In this document: piece after piece, positions 20,176 through 31,933 of the stretch
Numbering within the stretch: the first letter of the stretch is position 1
Layout: the number at the start of each line of letters is the position of its first letter
Assembly: GCA_037176885.1 (NCBI GenBank)
Contig: JAWWNJ010000101.1
Coordinates: 620,001-684,000 of the forward strand
Source of the DNA: Favolaschia claudopus
Lineage: Eukaryota; Basidiomycota; Agaricomycetes; Agaricales; Mycenaceae
Length of the DNA: 64,000 nucleotides
Reading direction: 5' to 3'
Translations under genes and position numbers: made by a program
Notes under the pieces: model-generated
What the model was told of the DNA's origin: nothing
The model's input: the letters and a program-made list of their open reading frames with translations, nothing else
The model's database searches: none

Positions 20176-20712
20176 GGACGACGAGAGCAAGAGGCAAGGT
20201 CGGAAGTCACGCGTGACATTACGCTCATCACATGCTCATCCGGCTTCGGTCCCGCATTACCCGGCGCCACGTTGCCTTCGCTTCCACAATCTTGTCGGAG
20301 TCCTCCTGCTCTTCCTGTTCCTTGGTCTACTTTCTGTTTCCTTCATGTTTGCTGCCCCGATTGAATGAGCCCCGATGAGTTCGATTTCTGACGATGAAGG
20401 CATTGTGCGGCAGTCTTCCGAGCTTTTTTTTTGTTTTCATTCTGTCCGACAACTCAAGATCGCCTTGACTCCTTATCTGCTTGTCCCCTCGCCCTGGTAC
20501 CTGACGGAAACTGGAACAAGTCTATCAAGCGTCAATCTGATGGATAACGTTTTCTGCTACGGTCTCCGAAGATGATCGGCAAGCACCTCATTTCTGGCCA
20601 TCCACCAAGGATAATGATGAATATCCGCCGATCCTACAAGGAATGAAAGAGGTTGACTACAGAAGAGCGCTCGCGCTCGAATAATCAGCAAACAACTCAG
20701 ACTCGAAACCGC
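20176..20712. other. Intergenic region
   Basis: About 540 bases between the F-box-like gene start and the GATA-factor stop, both on the minus strand. It should hold the F-box gene promoter and the GATA gene 3' region; nothing else is visible. Confidence 0.5.
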
Positions 20713-21803
20713 TCATGAAACATGCATCGGGACCTTCTTCGGATGCTTCGCCCTGGGCCTGACCTTATTCTTTCTCAACTCCAACGGCCTATCCCTCCCC
20801 CTCAACCTCTTATACACCCCACAAGCATTACAAAGCTTCTTCCCGCCTGGTCCTCTTCGCCATACGCTTGTGTGTCGACTCTGACAGTGGCAACATTGCG
20901 GTGTGTCTTCGCCCTCGATGCCAACACTCTCCGCATCCCCTCCGCCGCTTTCATCCGCGGCATCGATGGCGATGAGCGTTGCTGGCCGCATCTTGCCGCG
21001 CTGTTGGAGATAGAGCCCGCAGGCGTTGCAGAGGGGGAGGTTGGAGAAGGGGGAGCGCCGCCAGAGGGGAGTGCGCGTGGCGTGGCAGTGGGAGCAGATT
21101 TTGGGGATGGGCGGCGGGAGGTATAGAGACGGTGCGGATGGCGGTTTTTGTTTGAAGCGCGAGATGGATTCCACTACGGTGTTGTTCGGGATTGTGGGGC
21201 TCGATGCACCACTTGAGGATGTCATGGATGCGGAGGAGGAGGTATTCCCCACCGACGACAGGGAGGGCGAATGGCGGGAAGCAAAGTAGCTGAGTGAGGA
21301 CATCGAGGGTATCTGGAAAGGGGACGCTTCAGGTGCTGCCAGTGGTGTCGGAAGAGCGATAGTCACGGCGGGGGCATTTTTTTCGAGCACGCCCAGGATC
21401 ATAGCGTTCCACGAATCCGAATCGAACGGCTCAATTGCCTCAGCTGCTGACGAGGACAATGTCTCTAGGTGTAGGGGTGGTCGCACCACAGCGCGCGGCC
21501 AATCCTTGCTCTCGGAGCTTGCTGCTAGAGAGCCAAGGTCGTATTCCTGAAGTAGCCCGCCAGACGACGAGTGAGGATTGGGATAAAGTCGTTCGGCGGA
21601 TTGGGGGAATGGAGTAGCAGGTAAGTCTGGTGAAACGTGGCTTCAGTAAAATGTTTCTGACATGCGCGGCGCTGAGAATCACCAAAATTCCAGCATCCCT
21701 GAATTGAAGACGTCGCATATGCCTCTGCAGGCACGGAACCCGTGGGCTTGTTCTCCAGTTCTCTTCGCAGCGAATCGAAGAGCATAGTGTCTTGCCTATA
21801 CAT
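20713..21803 (-). CDS. Two-finger GATA-type transcription factor
   Basis: Two exons, 21683-21803 and 20713-21626, separated by a 56-base intron, giving about 344 residues. The start is the ATG at 21803, 38 bases below a TATATA box. The N-terminal half is Ser/Pro-rich. Two zinc fingers sit in the last third. The first is C-x2-C-x18-C-x2-C (CSHCHATRTPLWRRSP...LCNACGLYLQQRGK). The second is C-x2-C-x17-C-x2-C (CCHCQSRHTSVWRRGPGG..LCNACGVYKRLRGR) followed by a basic tail. Both keep the WRR and CNACG motifs that contact or frame DNA. Fungal GATA factors bind GATA sites and control nitrogen use, iron/siderophore genes or light responses. Two closely spaced fingers recall the siderophore regulators, but the Cys-rich spacer of that class is absent, so I assign no pathway. 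Confidence 0.9.
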
Positions 21804-21840
21804 GGACGGTGATACGATCCTCGACTGACCCCGGGCAGCA

Positions 21841-21846
21841 TATATA
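21841..21846 (-). promoter_or_regulatory. TATA box of the GATA-factor gene
   Basis: TATATA, 38 bases upstream of the ATG at 21803 on the minus strand. Confidence 0.5.
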
Positions 21847-21849
21847 GGT

Positions 21850-23006
21850 CAAGATACGACAATACCCCAACGCCGGGTCCAGGGTGCAATCAGAATCGCA
21901 TCGTAACTGGTCAACCATCCGACTGCCGCCTGCGATTGGAATGAACGGTTAACGAGAGCGGCGCATTCAATACATACTCGTGAGTTTTTTTTCTTCGCCG
22001 ATCGTCCGAGGTTAGAGTGCCGGTGGATGGACAGGTGTTGCTGCTTTGCCATTCCGTTACAGCTGCGACGTGATGGAGGAGTATTCTTGTACTTCCGCCA
22101 ACAGAGAGAAACCGGTGTCGTCGGGTTTAGATTGCGTGCTTTTTTCTCTCGCAGTGCTGGAGGGTTTGATTGTTATAATAATTATCAGATAAGCTGCCCA
22201 CTTGAGGCTACAACTCTCCTTTCAGCTTCGGATGGAAACTCTAACCGATATCACGAGGTGTACATCCGATTCATTGATTGAATTGTACTGTACGTCTCAA
22301 TTTTATTTGTTTACAGTAATTCTCAATTATTTTTACAACAGATGCAGATAATGCGTTGGCGAAGATAAGAGAGTCCTATCACCACTCCTTCACAGAGGTT
22401 CCTCTGCTTCAGAATCAAAATTCCCCGAAATTGCGTGACGCCGTGAACAGCCGGCTTACTAGTGTGAACTTCAACTCGTGCGTCTTTATTTGCTCAACAT
22501 ATCTGCAGTGGGTTCCAGTCCCAAAGGCCCCAGGTATTGCCCCAGGTATTGCTTCCTGTTGAAGCTCCACAAGCCTTAGGCAGTGACACTGGTTTTTCAC
22601 GATGACCACGGAAGTACACATTGGACAACTCAGCGTCTTATATCATTTGTTCGACGGACCCCTATCGCGCAGTTACGTCCGGTCCCAGGCTGACGCCCAT
22701 GGGACAGCCTACGACAGGATTATTCAATGGCGGAAATTCTCAGCCCGCGGGACATTGAAAATTCCAGCTGAACGTTGTCTCCGGGTCTGCATCCGTATCG
22801 TCTCCACGCTCCTAGTCAAACGGGGATCAAACAGCTGCCACGGTTCTAAATTTACAAAATTGCCTGTCTTCGATTCTTGATATCGAGAGCTCAAACCTTG
22901 AGCTGTTTCTTTCCGCCCATACCGACGATTGCCGCTGAGGCCGCTTGTTCTTAGTATACTCATCATAAGTTCATTGAATGAGTCCTACCTTCATCTGGAG
23001 CCCCAG
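21850..23006. other. Intergenic region, no gene recognised
   Basis: About 1.1 kb upstream of the GATA gene. Only short frames without motifs. Confidence 0.5.
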
Positions 23007-23636
23007 CCAGGTTCGTAGGATTGTTTGATTGTGATCAGCGTGCCAAGTTCGTAGGATATGATGAGTATGCTAGAAAGTTCGTAGGATTGCCTTATATTAC
23101 AGCATCCTTTGCCATACTGGGCACCAGTACCACATGGAACAAAGACAAAGAGCCCACCTGAATTTATAGAATTGCCGGAGGCCGAATCATATGCCATCAG
23201 GAGTACAGGACAGTGCCGACACAGTGCCGACACGGAACAGGGACTGCCGAAGGGCCAAAATAACCTCATGCCGAGGAGTAGGGCAAGCGGAGCGCGCCCT
23301 AACTCCGGCAATCCAGCAAAATAAACCCGCCCCGACGGGTTAGAGTTAGGGTGAAGACAGAGTGATCCGCGCAAACGTGGCTTTAGTGTGCCGACCTGAG
23401 CGGCCCCGGTTCGGGGGACCCCCCGAGCGCAGCGAGGGAGGGGAGGGGACGGGAATGGTCGGTCCTCTTCGCGCAAACTACGGCGAAAGGTACCAACAGT
23501 GCCGAATTCTTGCCGAGGAGTTCAGTTTCATGTACTTGATATTCTAAATTAGTCTATCCTACGAAACTCGCAAATTTCCCATCAAATCCTACGAACTTGG
23601 CACGTCTATCTCAATCCTACAATCATACGAACTTGG
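23007..23636. mobile_element. Inverted-repeat element with GTTCGTAGGAT motifs
   Basis: Both ends carry about 95 bases of imperfect inverted repeat. Each contains three spaced copies of a GTTCGTAGGAT-like motif and the shared phrase GTGCCAAGTTCGTAGGAT. The ~440-base centre is GC-richer than its surroundings and has no convincing frame. The size and symmetry suggest a MITE. I found no clear target duplication at CCAGGTTCG/CGAACTTGG, so the exact ends and superfamily are open. Confidence 0.6.
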
Positions 23637-25550
23637 TATATACTCCTTCATCTGATTCCGACGCCCTCGAGTCGGATACAAACCGACTGCGCTGACAGTA
23701 CTATCCAGAATACCTTTTTTCCTCAGGCTCGTGCTTCACCACGCGCTGTACGTATGCATATCCGACTTTCAAATAGCCCAGTGCTGACCGCAGCGAATCG
23801 AGTGGTTGAAAACAACTCATGCTCGCGACGTATCTTACCAGCCCGCGACCAGTGATTTGAATCGCTTCGCGTACACCTAAATATTTAGGTCCGCACGATG
23901 CCAGCACAGCACTCAGCGATGCGACGTCAGAGTCCTCATTTGGAGGATTTTCTCGCGGAAGTTTGCGCTCTGCTGGCCCGAGCGTGAATAATTATCTAAT
24001 CTCCGTTGTCTTGTCGTTTAACTTCGTCATTCCACTGTGCAGCGCGTTACAGACAGCATATGAGGTTGATTTATACGGGAACCGGGTTGTATGATTGAGA
24101 AGGTTAACAGGTACTGAGCGTTTCGGAATTACTGATACGATACGTCAAGTTATGTTTATGATTGAATGAGTGCCAGTGGTGTGCTTGGGCGAGGCGGGTA
24201 CGTATCTATACTGTTCAGACGGTGTCGGCGCGCGTCTGGCTGAAATCAAAACAATCATCCACTGGTATCGAAATTGTTCCTTATTTACCTTCGAATTGAC
24301 GTCAAGCATATACCTATAGCACAACCCTTTACTTCGCAAAATCCCGTGGAATGGGATGCCTACTATTCAAATGGAACATCGCCGGAGATGGTGTCTTAGC
24401 CCAACAAATCGCATTCTCCCCAAGGGATGAGTGAGAGCTCACATCACTCAGATGTTGTTGGACTCGGAGGTGGATAATAGTGCCCGCCGGAATTCCTTCG
24501 GGCGTCTCAGTTATCGACGCGGGTATAGCTGCTGATATCTGAGGTATGTATGATACGAATCACAACCCTTGAGGCGTACGCGTCTATAATATCGAGGTTC
24601 ATCTCCTTGATTTGATACTCCGCCCGAACTTCACTACTGACAGTGACAAGCAGTCGAACTGAGGGCGCGCATTCTTCTTAGGCTATCTTCCATCTGCACG
24701 TAAGCATTCATTCTCTGGCTGTGAAACTGAAAGTGTATTGAGTTCGATCCAAAATCACCGCAGCAAGAAGTTCTGCATACCTCCGCATGCCGTGGCCACT
24801 CTTGCAAATATTCCTTGACCCTTCGGTGACTCGGCCCCGGCTGAACGTCATTGTTGACAGTAAAATACAACACAACGTTACTGTATTCTCGTGGCTCGGC
24901 GAACATGGACATGTCGGAATGGACAGTTCGACCTGTCAGAGCGGTCTTCTGTTCTCCTCCGATGGATAAAACAGGACTTGGTTCACCGTGATCCTGGTCT
25001 ATTCTCAAGCCAGCGAACTACGTATGTTAGACGTACCAACCGCCGCGAAGCAAGTGAGGTTTTGCCCTGGTTTCGAAATCAGGTAACCAAGGTCCCCAGG
25101 AGTCTTCTGTGATGCCGGTATTTTGTCGAAAATAATACAAGTTTGTGTACGGTTGTGTGAAAACCTTGAACTGTCTGTCAATACAATTCCACCCGAAAAA
25201 CTGTACCGGTGGAGCTCATCACCGACCCGTTATTAGGCTAGTGACCATTAGGCAAGACGTGTTCTATCCGAGTGCCCAAAAAAGTGACATCAAGACGCCG
25301 TGCATAGAAGAAGCAACACAAACGACTGTGCTGAAAGAAAAGGAGCTTGAGGGAATAGGAATCGAGTCGCGACTCGATGACTGAGACAAGGTTGAAGCCA
25401 GTTATTCTTCCCAGTCAAGGGACTCAAGGCCAAGTTAAGGTCCAGTGATCATTGCTGATTAGGCGACGCCGCAATGAGCGCAAGTTTTGAGATACCGTGC
25501 GGAAACAAGAGTTCAGATATTGAGTTGACGAGGTCCACGCAAACGGCTGG
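23637..25550. other. Intergenic region, no gene recognised
   Basis: About 1.9 kb of AT-richer DNA with only short frames and no recognisable protein motif or RNA gene. Confidence 0.5.
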
Positions 25551-25853
25551 GTTGGTGGTAGTGTTTTCCTGGCTTGGCTTGGCCCGAAAGCCATGGCTTT
25601 GGCCTGGCTTTATCTGGCTTTGGCCCAGAAATTTTGAAGCCAGAGCCGTGGGCCAGCGAAAGCCAGGGCCAAGCCAAAGCCGCTGGCTTGGGCCGTGGCT
25701 CGCAACTAAATTGTCCTTTGCTTTATTTTGATGTGCCATGTAGGTTAACTAGCCTTATTAAAGCCCAGAGGTATCGTACTTACATTATTGAGACTCGCAG
25801 AGCTCTCCGCTGATGCTCTCGCAGCAACTTTCCCTCATCGACTGTCAGTATGA

Positions 25854-28800
25854 CACTGTGAAAAGTAAAAGCGCTCATATGTAGTGCCGAGCACTCATTT
25901 TCGAGATTTTACACTCATTTGTAGTGCTCTGGGAATGAGTGCTTTTTTAGGCACTTTTTATTAGTGCTTCGAAGCACTAATTCCCGAAGCACTTCATATC
26001 AGTGTCGGAGAGTAATTTCGAGCCGTTTCGGCAAGGTGGGTTACCTGAATGCCGGAACAGCGGCAATCGACGGCATTTTATCAATCAATGTTCAATCATC
26101 GCGTCGTCGACGCTCGCACTTTTCGAAGCTTACATTGAGCTTGTACGACCTGCTTATTTATGACGGTATCCCGCCGAAATGGCCCAGGAAATTAGAAGCG
26201 CACCGTATCTGGCGCCTAGGCTTTGCTCACAGTGTGCACGTCGTCGTAGTCTGTAGTTTACCGCGCGACAGCTGTCAGGAGGGTCGGCTTATTATGTAAA
26301 CATTTGGAAATGGAAAGAGTTTCCCACCTGCCATTTCCACTATATTCCAGCGGCAACGTCAATTCTACCTCAATTCCATATAATATATAGTCTAGAAGAG
26401 CTGTATTAGCACTCCTGTTAGTTTAGAATGCTTGATTTCAGCTGAGGAGAGCACTAATCTCCAAGTTTGCGCTAATTTGCAGCCAACCGGCATTAGCCGA
26501 GGCAATTTTGATTTCGTCCGTTTCTCCACCTTTTTCCTCTGTTGAAGCGCGTAGGTCGATGAGGTGAACGTCAAGAATATGATGCTAGGTCCAAAATTTT
26601 AAATAACGTGCGCTATGAGCTACATCGACGCGTCGTGTTTTGATGATTAGGTAATAAGCCGACCCTCCAACCGGTGATCAAAGGAAACTGACAGACCACA
26701 ACACACCGCAGGTACGAGGACTTTTGTGTTGTTCCGTCTGTTTACAAGAGACTAACGTCGTCGGGGCCGCGGTTCAATTTGTAAAACCTGGCATCCTAAA
26801 AAGTGGGGAAACAAAGCAGGCGCAGGCTGCGTACTCGTAGAAGATGCAGCCGAGCCACCAGCACAGCGGACGAATAATTTTGAAATTTATCTGATTTTTT
26901 GGGATTTTCCGGCCGAGTCGTTCGAAACGCGACTTTCGGACTTAGCAAAAAACGCGACGTGTCAGTCATGTGATGTGTGACATCAGTGACATGTAACACA
27001 TCGCTCCTTTCCAGTTCCTTTCCCTCTTCCTTCATCTTATGGGTTGTCCCGCGGCTTCCCGTGCCTCTACGCGCCCAAAGATGATACAGAACACCTCCCC
27101 AAGGCCATTGACGCGTCTTACGCCGGTTAAATGCCCCAATAATGCTCAAATTCCGCCCTCTGAAGCTGATTACGACTCCGACCAAGATCGCCGCATTGCA
27201 CGCGTTGTACGAGTTCGATTGTCTTCTACGAGTGCTCTGACGACTACGAAACCTCTTTTAACCCTCTCAGGCTTGCCGGTTATCTCCTCCCGCCTCTCTT
27301 CGGCTCGCACGAGGGAGATGGTATGAGCGTGAGCCGTTCCTCCGAGTTTTGCACGAAGAAGGTCGATGACTGACGCGAATTTATTCACAGAAATGATCCC
27401 TCGGGTGCTCTACAGCTTAGACGAATCCTATCTCTCCACTGAAGGCGCGTGGCGCGCGCGTTTCTTCTCTCACCCCATCTCTCTCACCCACCTCCCTCCC
27501 GTTTCATCTGCCCACCATACGGCTCGGCGCCGATAATACGTCTCCCTTCGTCTTTCTCCCTCTCCCACAGTCAACTCCGCCAGCACATTCGCCACTTCCG
27601 CCACCTCCTCAACATCATTCCCCGATGCCTCGGAGACAAGGTCGTTTTCTTTGTTCGTATTGGCGCTAATGGAATCATCACCTCACCCTTCGCCACCCTC
27701 TCCTTCGCTTGCGCCACCACCTCAGCAACCGGCACACACCGATGCCCTGTCCCGCCGCCGCCAACGCTTCCGCACCCGACGCTAAATTAGCTAACTGCCC
27801 GTCCACAATGCCGACTGCCGGCTCCTACCAACTTTCGGAGGTTGATACCCCCCCCGACCCATCGTTTCGACGATGCGCTACATGACGCTCACCTCGCTTC
27901 CCCACCCGCGCCCGAAGAAGTTGCGTCGCTCCGCCTTTCCTATTGTTGTTCGCGCTGACGAGATCCTTTGATCGCAATCTTCTCGCCCTTTCCCAGCGGG
28001 TATCTGCAATATCTCTTCGCTTCTCATTGCCCCTCCGCCCAGCGCGGGACCCCACCGACGCCAACACCGTTCGCGCCGCCGACACCGACATGCACGTACT
28101 AACAGAGAAGTACATGAACGTGCGTCTTCTTTTTCCTCTCCTTCCCGCGTAGCCTTTTCTTCTTCTTTAAGCCCTTGCCTTCCCGTTTCCGTCTCCCAGA
28201 CTGCCTTGATCTTGACATTCGATCATGTAATAGCTGCTTATTGGGTTCCTACTGTTTGGTGCGTCTCAACTTGAAGTCCACCGTCATGGTTTGTTCCCTC
28301 ATTTTAAATCAGATCCCCGCTGACTTGAAGGCAGAAAACTGGCAAAAACATCAAGTTCAGCATACATCGGCGTCGGCACGTAGAAATTCGTACAACACGA
28401 AGTCCTGCGTTGACGCAGTGGGAATTTCCAGCAGCATCTCCCTGTATAGGGTGTCCACGTCTCCAAAGCTAAGTTTCTCGTTCGTCGTATTTTGCAACGC
28501 AGCTTAGCATTACCTCAGTTCGCTGCTTCTGAATCAATTTCAACGTGCTACATGCCACCAAGTCAGCCACGTCGCTCTCATCAAGACAATCGAGATTTGT
28601 GTCTCGAATGTCAGATGCGTATGTTCGTAAGTAACAACTCTCTTCCACCAATATCAGCATTCTGATGTATCTCATTTCACAGTTCTTCGTTTCTTCGAAT
28701 AACGCTTACCGCCGTTAACTTGGTGAGTTGCTTATTGATTTGACTTGTGAATTCTGGACTCTGAGACGCACTGCGATAGATTGTGGGTAGTGTTATGAGG

Positions 28801-29106
28801 ATGTGCGACGGTGAGCGCTTCATAGTATATCGAGCTTCCCCGTGTATCATAGTAGCATCAATATACATGGATTACACAAGAACTGAACCTGGGTAGTGAG
28901 ATCTAGCGCTCGAAAACAGTGTCCCAAGCGCTCGAAATGAGTGCCGAGCAGCACTACAAATGAGTGCTTGGGCACTCTATAAGAGCGTAAAAATGAGCGC
29001 AAAGCACTATAAATTAGTGTCGGTGGGCACCAATATGGAGTGCTTTAGGCACTAATTTTTCCTTGAAAATAGGCACTCATTTGAGGTGCTTTTACGATTC
29101 ACAGTG
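25854..29106. mobile_element. CACTG-ended DNA transposon (CMC-like), nested
   Basis: Begins CACTGTGAAAAGTAAAAGC and ends with the inverse of CACTGTGAATCGTAAAAGC. Flanked by the 4-bp direct repeat atga at 25850-25853 and 29107-29110, which is absent in duplicate from the empty site in the related copy at 60,250. Several hundred bases inside each end are packed with GAGTGC/GCACTCATTT subterminal motifs, as in CACTA/Mirage/Chapaev elements. CACTG ends with a four-base duplication fit Chapaev best, but no transposase is encoded. The middle (about 27.0-28.2 kb) is GC-richer and looks like captured host sequence. Confidence 0.78.
27039..28152 (+). pseudogene. Probable captured host-gene fragments inside the CMC-like element
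   Basis: This stretch has host-like composition and broken open frames with candidate GT...AG introns, for example a donor near 27,323 with an acceptor near 27,390 and another acceptor near 27,570. Peptides such as TPTKIAALHALYEFDCLL and LALSQRVSAISLRFSLPL read in different frames and are interrupted. I recognise no protein family. It is most easily explained as transduplicated gene pieces. Confidence 0.4.
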
Positions 29107-29313
29107 ATGACCTTCCTAATTTGGAAGTGGTACTGACTTTGTCGTCGAAATTTGTAGTGTTCCTCGGAAAATTGGCAGAAGAGTGTTGGGAATGGATTCT
29201 GTGCAGGTAATCTTTGCCTCAAAGTGTCCTCCCTTCATTAAATATGAGTTGGTTTCACCTGCCGAACGGAATATCCAAAGCCATGGCTTACCTGGCTTGG
29301 CTTGGCGGCCCTA

Positions 29314-29741
29314 GGGCTCTAACCCGTCCGTCTTTCGACGGAAAAAACGGACGGACGGGTCGGACGGAACCCGTCCCGTCCAGGATTTTCACGACCAAAA
29401 AGACGGACGGGAACGGACGGGTTTGAGCCGTCGACGGGTATCGCTTGCCGGCTGATCAGCAATGCGTGCCTGGAGCGGCGGCAAAGCTTCCCGAGAGTCG
29501 GCCGTTGCTTTCCATCAACTCTTGTTGCTGATTCACGTCGATTCCGACCATATTTGAAATCACACCCTCGAAACTGACCTGGTTACGCCCGTCGTACTCC
29601 CGTCAAACGGACGGACGGAACGGACGGCACCCGTCCCGTCTGAGGTTGCGGAGAGGTGCTGGACGGACGGGTCCGGACGGCAAGGTGCCGTTTTTCCCGT
29701 TTTTCTGGCCGGAAACGGACGGAACGGACGGGTTGAAGCCC
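29314..29741. mobile_element. 428-base MITE with TA target duplication, nested
   Basis: Ends are GGGCTCTAACCCGTCCGT and, inverted, GGGCTTCAACCCGTCCGT. They are bordered by TA on both sides (29312-29313 and 29742-29743), typical of Tc1/mariner-type insertion. The interior consists largely of CGGACGG/CCGTCCG repeats in both orientations. It interrupts the right arm of the outer hAT-type MITE. Confidence 0.72.
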
Positions 29742-29882
29742 TAGCTTGGCCCGGAAAATTTCAAGCCAGGAGCCAGAGCCAGACGAAGCCAGAGAAATGG
29801 CTTGGCCTGGCTTGCTCAAGCCATGGCTTGGCTTGGCTGGCTTCTGGCTTTGAGCCAGGGCCGGCAAAACACTAGTTGGTGG

Positions 29883-30479
29883 AAGCTGGAAGCAAGATGC
29901 GGAGTCACGCGTTACCGCGTTACCGTCAATCCGGTGTCAATCATTGTTGGGGTCACACTTCGGTCACCCTCTTGCTTCCGAACCACCACCACAGACCGCC
30001 ATCGAATGTGAACGTGCTGACTCGCTCGCTTTCAGCCTGGACCTCGGAGTACCCAAACCGCAAAGCTCTATTCACGCCGATCTTCCGAACTGCGGGTCTG
30101 TTCAATGACGGCTTGAGGCCTGGCCGTTTACTTACTCTATCTCGTACGCAGTTCTCATGGATCCAAAATTGTCGGCATGGTATGAACCTCTGGCCTCATA
30201 CTAACCAGATTTCAACTCAGAAGCGATAGCCAGGACTCGACTTCCCCTATTAATCATGTTCATTAACATCAGACATCTGCGGACTTCTTTGCTAGAACGG
30301 GAAAACTCATGATTACTCAGAAACTGCCTGGAAATTCGAGAAAATACTCACACTCGGTGCCACCTTCGATGGCTGAGTAATTATGTGCTCGACCTGAGCC
30401 CATGTTTTGTCATCTCTTTCTAATCGTGGTATTGGCGGAAGTCCGAAATCAGTTCTCTTATTCATGCTGACCTACGAGG
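29883..30479. other. Intergenic region upstream of the dehydrogenase/hydrolase trio
   Basis: No gene recognised; it contains the upstream promoter region of the gene starting at 30568. Confidence 0.5.
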
Positions 30480-30486
30480 TATAAAT
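30480..30486 (+). promoter_or_regulatory. TATA box of the first short-chain dehydrogenase
   Basis: TATAAAT 88 bases upstream of the ATG at 30568. Confidence 0.5.
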
Positions 30487-30567
30487 TTGCTGTCCGACCA
30501 GTCGTTGATTATTCCCCATTCATTTTGTCACTTTCAGCAACTCATCTCCAGACACCGAGTCACCTCT

Positions 30568-31933
30568 ATGTCTTCCCCTCAATTTTCCTTCACCACTACT
30601 GCCGAAGAGGTGGCCACGGCCTTCGCCAACGAGATTCGAGGCAAAAACGGTTGGTCAACCATTCTCTTGGGTTCCACAAAATTCACGGCCTCGATAGTTC
30701 TCGTCACTGGGACGTCGCTGAATGGAATCGGCTTTGAAGCCGCTCGAGTCATTGCGAAGCACGCGAATCTGGTGATCATAACTGGATATAACGCTGAACG
30801 GTGTGTCTAGCTGACCAGAATTGCTAATGTTAGTTTCCTGATTTGCGACTCGAATGCGAATGTAAAGGCTTAAGTTGTCGGAAGATGCTCTGAAGCAAGA
30901 CGTCCCTTCTGCTAATATCCGCTGCCTCATCCTTGACCTCTCATCACTTGCTGCCGTTCGGAAGGCCGCTGCCGAAGTTAACGCTTATTCAGAGCCCATC
31001 CACGTAAGCAATCCGTTTATGAATCTCGAGCCACAAATCAATCATAGATATTCAGGTGCTCATACACAACGCCGCCGCCGCCATCGGCCCGTTCAAGCTC
31101 ACCGTCGATAAGCTCGAAACTCAGCTCGCTACAGCTCATTTCGGCCCTTTCCTATTCACTAAACTCGTTTCATCCAAGCTCCTCGCCGCCGGTACATCGG
31201 GCTACGTTTCGCGAGTGGTATTTGTTTCGAGCGCAGCGCACACTTTTGGCACGGGTGCTAATTTTGAAACGATTGGCAAACCGAGCGCGGAGAAATATCA
31301 GTCAATGGACGCGTATTTCCAGTCCAAGAGCGCTAACATTTTAACAGCTATTGAACTTTCGAAACGCTCGAAGGGGAGGATTAATGCGTATAGTCTGCAT
31401 CCCGGAAGTGCGTTCCTTTCATTCACCTTGATTGCTTTGCAGTATCGACGAACTAGGACAGTCATTTACACAAATATAAATCAGAAGCCTGAATCCATTG
31501 CTGATATGCAGGCTATTGGTTCGTCATCTTTCTGTCTTCGGAAAAGTGTAAGTATATACTCACCTCGAACGCACAGGTGTGCTGCGTCCCGATGGGACCC
31601 CTAATACCGACGATCATCAATGGAAGACCATTCCCCAGGGTGCTGCGACGTATGCCTTTCAATGAATTCTAATTGGAGTTTTGAATTCTCATGTATCCTT
31701 CCAGCACTGTTGCCGCTGCGTTCGACCCAAAACTCGACGGTGAGTTCCGCCCAGATAATCAACGACTCGGATAACAAGCTGATACATGATGCTGATTAGC
31801 TGTCTCCGGAGCATACCTTGATGACTCTACTGCAGCGAACGATAAGATCTCTCCGCACAGTTCTGATCCGGCAAATGCGAAGAAGTTGTGGGAGACTACG
31901 GAGGAAATTCTTGGCGAAAGATTCGTGTTCTGA
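30568..31933 (+). CDS. Short-chain dehydrogenase/reductase, copy 1
   Basis: Eight exons: 30568-30649, 30698-30800, 30868-31003, 31056-31407, 31462-31518, 31577-31649, 31705-31739, 31800-31933. The exon phases agree with the paralogue at 35,559-37,000 at every shared junction. An N-terminal tail is followed by a Rossmann fold with the dinucleotide motif TGTSLNGIG (residues ~30-40), a VLIHNAAAAIG strand in place of the usual NNAG, the Ser of VVFVSSAAH, and the catalytic Y-x3-K in YFQSKSAN. These show an NAD(P)H-dependent classical SDR resembling retinol-dehydrogenase/WWOX-like fungal reductases. The C-terminus has an LPDG-like segment, VSGAYLDD and KLWETTEEILGERF. The substrate is unknown. It is followed by an alpha/beta hydrolase and a second SDR in the same direction. 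Confidence 0.88.

Larger units (their letters stand above)
25559..29874. mobile_element. hAT-type element with two nested insertions (outer layer)
   Basis: Terminal inverted repeat TAGTGTTTTC at the left and its inverse GCAAAACACTA at the right. The 8-bp target duplication gttggtgg lies at 25551-25558 and 29875-29882. Ends and interior match the intact 624-base copy at 59,961-60,584 piece by piece (left part 25,559-25,850, middle 29,107-29,311, right 29,744-29,874). Subtracting the two insertions and their target duplications (3,257 and 430 bases) leaves 629 bases, almost the size of that intact copy. The short segments are rich in palindromic variants of GGCTTGG/CCAAGCC. No transposase frame is present, so it is a non-autonomous MITE. 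Confidence 0.88.

Noticed and set aside
23320..23352. Telomere-like gggttagagttaggg
   Set aside because: Only one imperfect pair of units inside an inverted-repeat element; not a telomeric array.
25574..25813. Open frame encoding a Trp/Pro/Gly-rich peptide, also seen at 59,976-60,215
   Set aside because: It is the translation of the palindromic GGCTTGG-type repeats of the hAT-type MITE, present in both copies because the MITE is.
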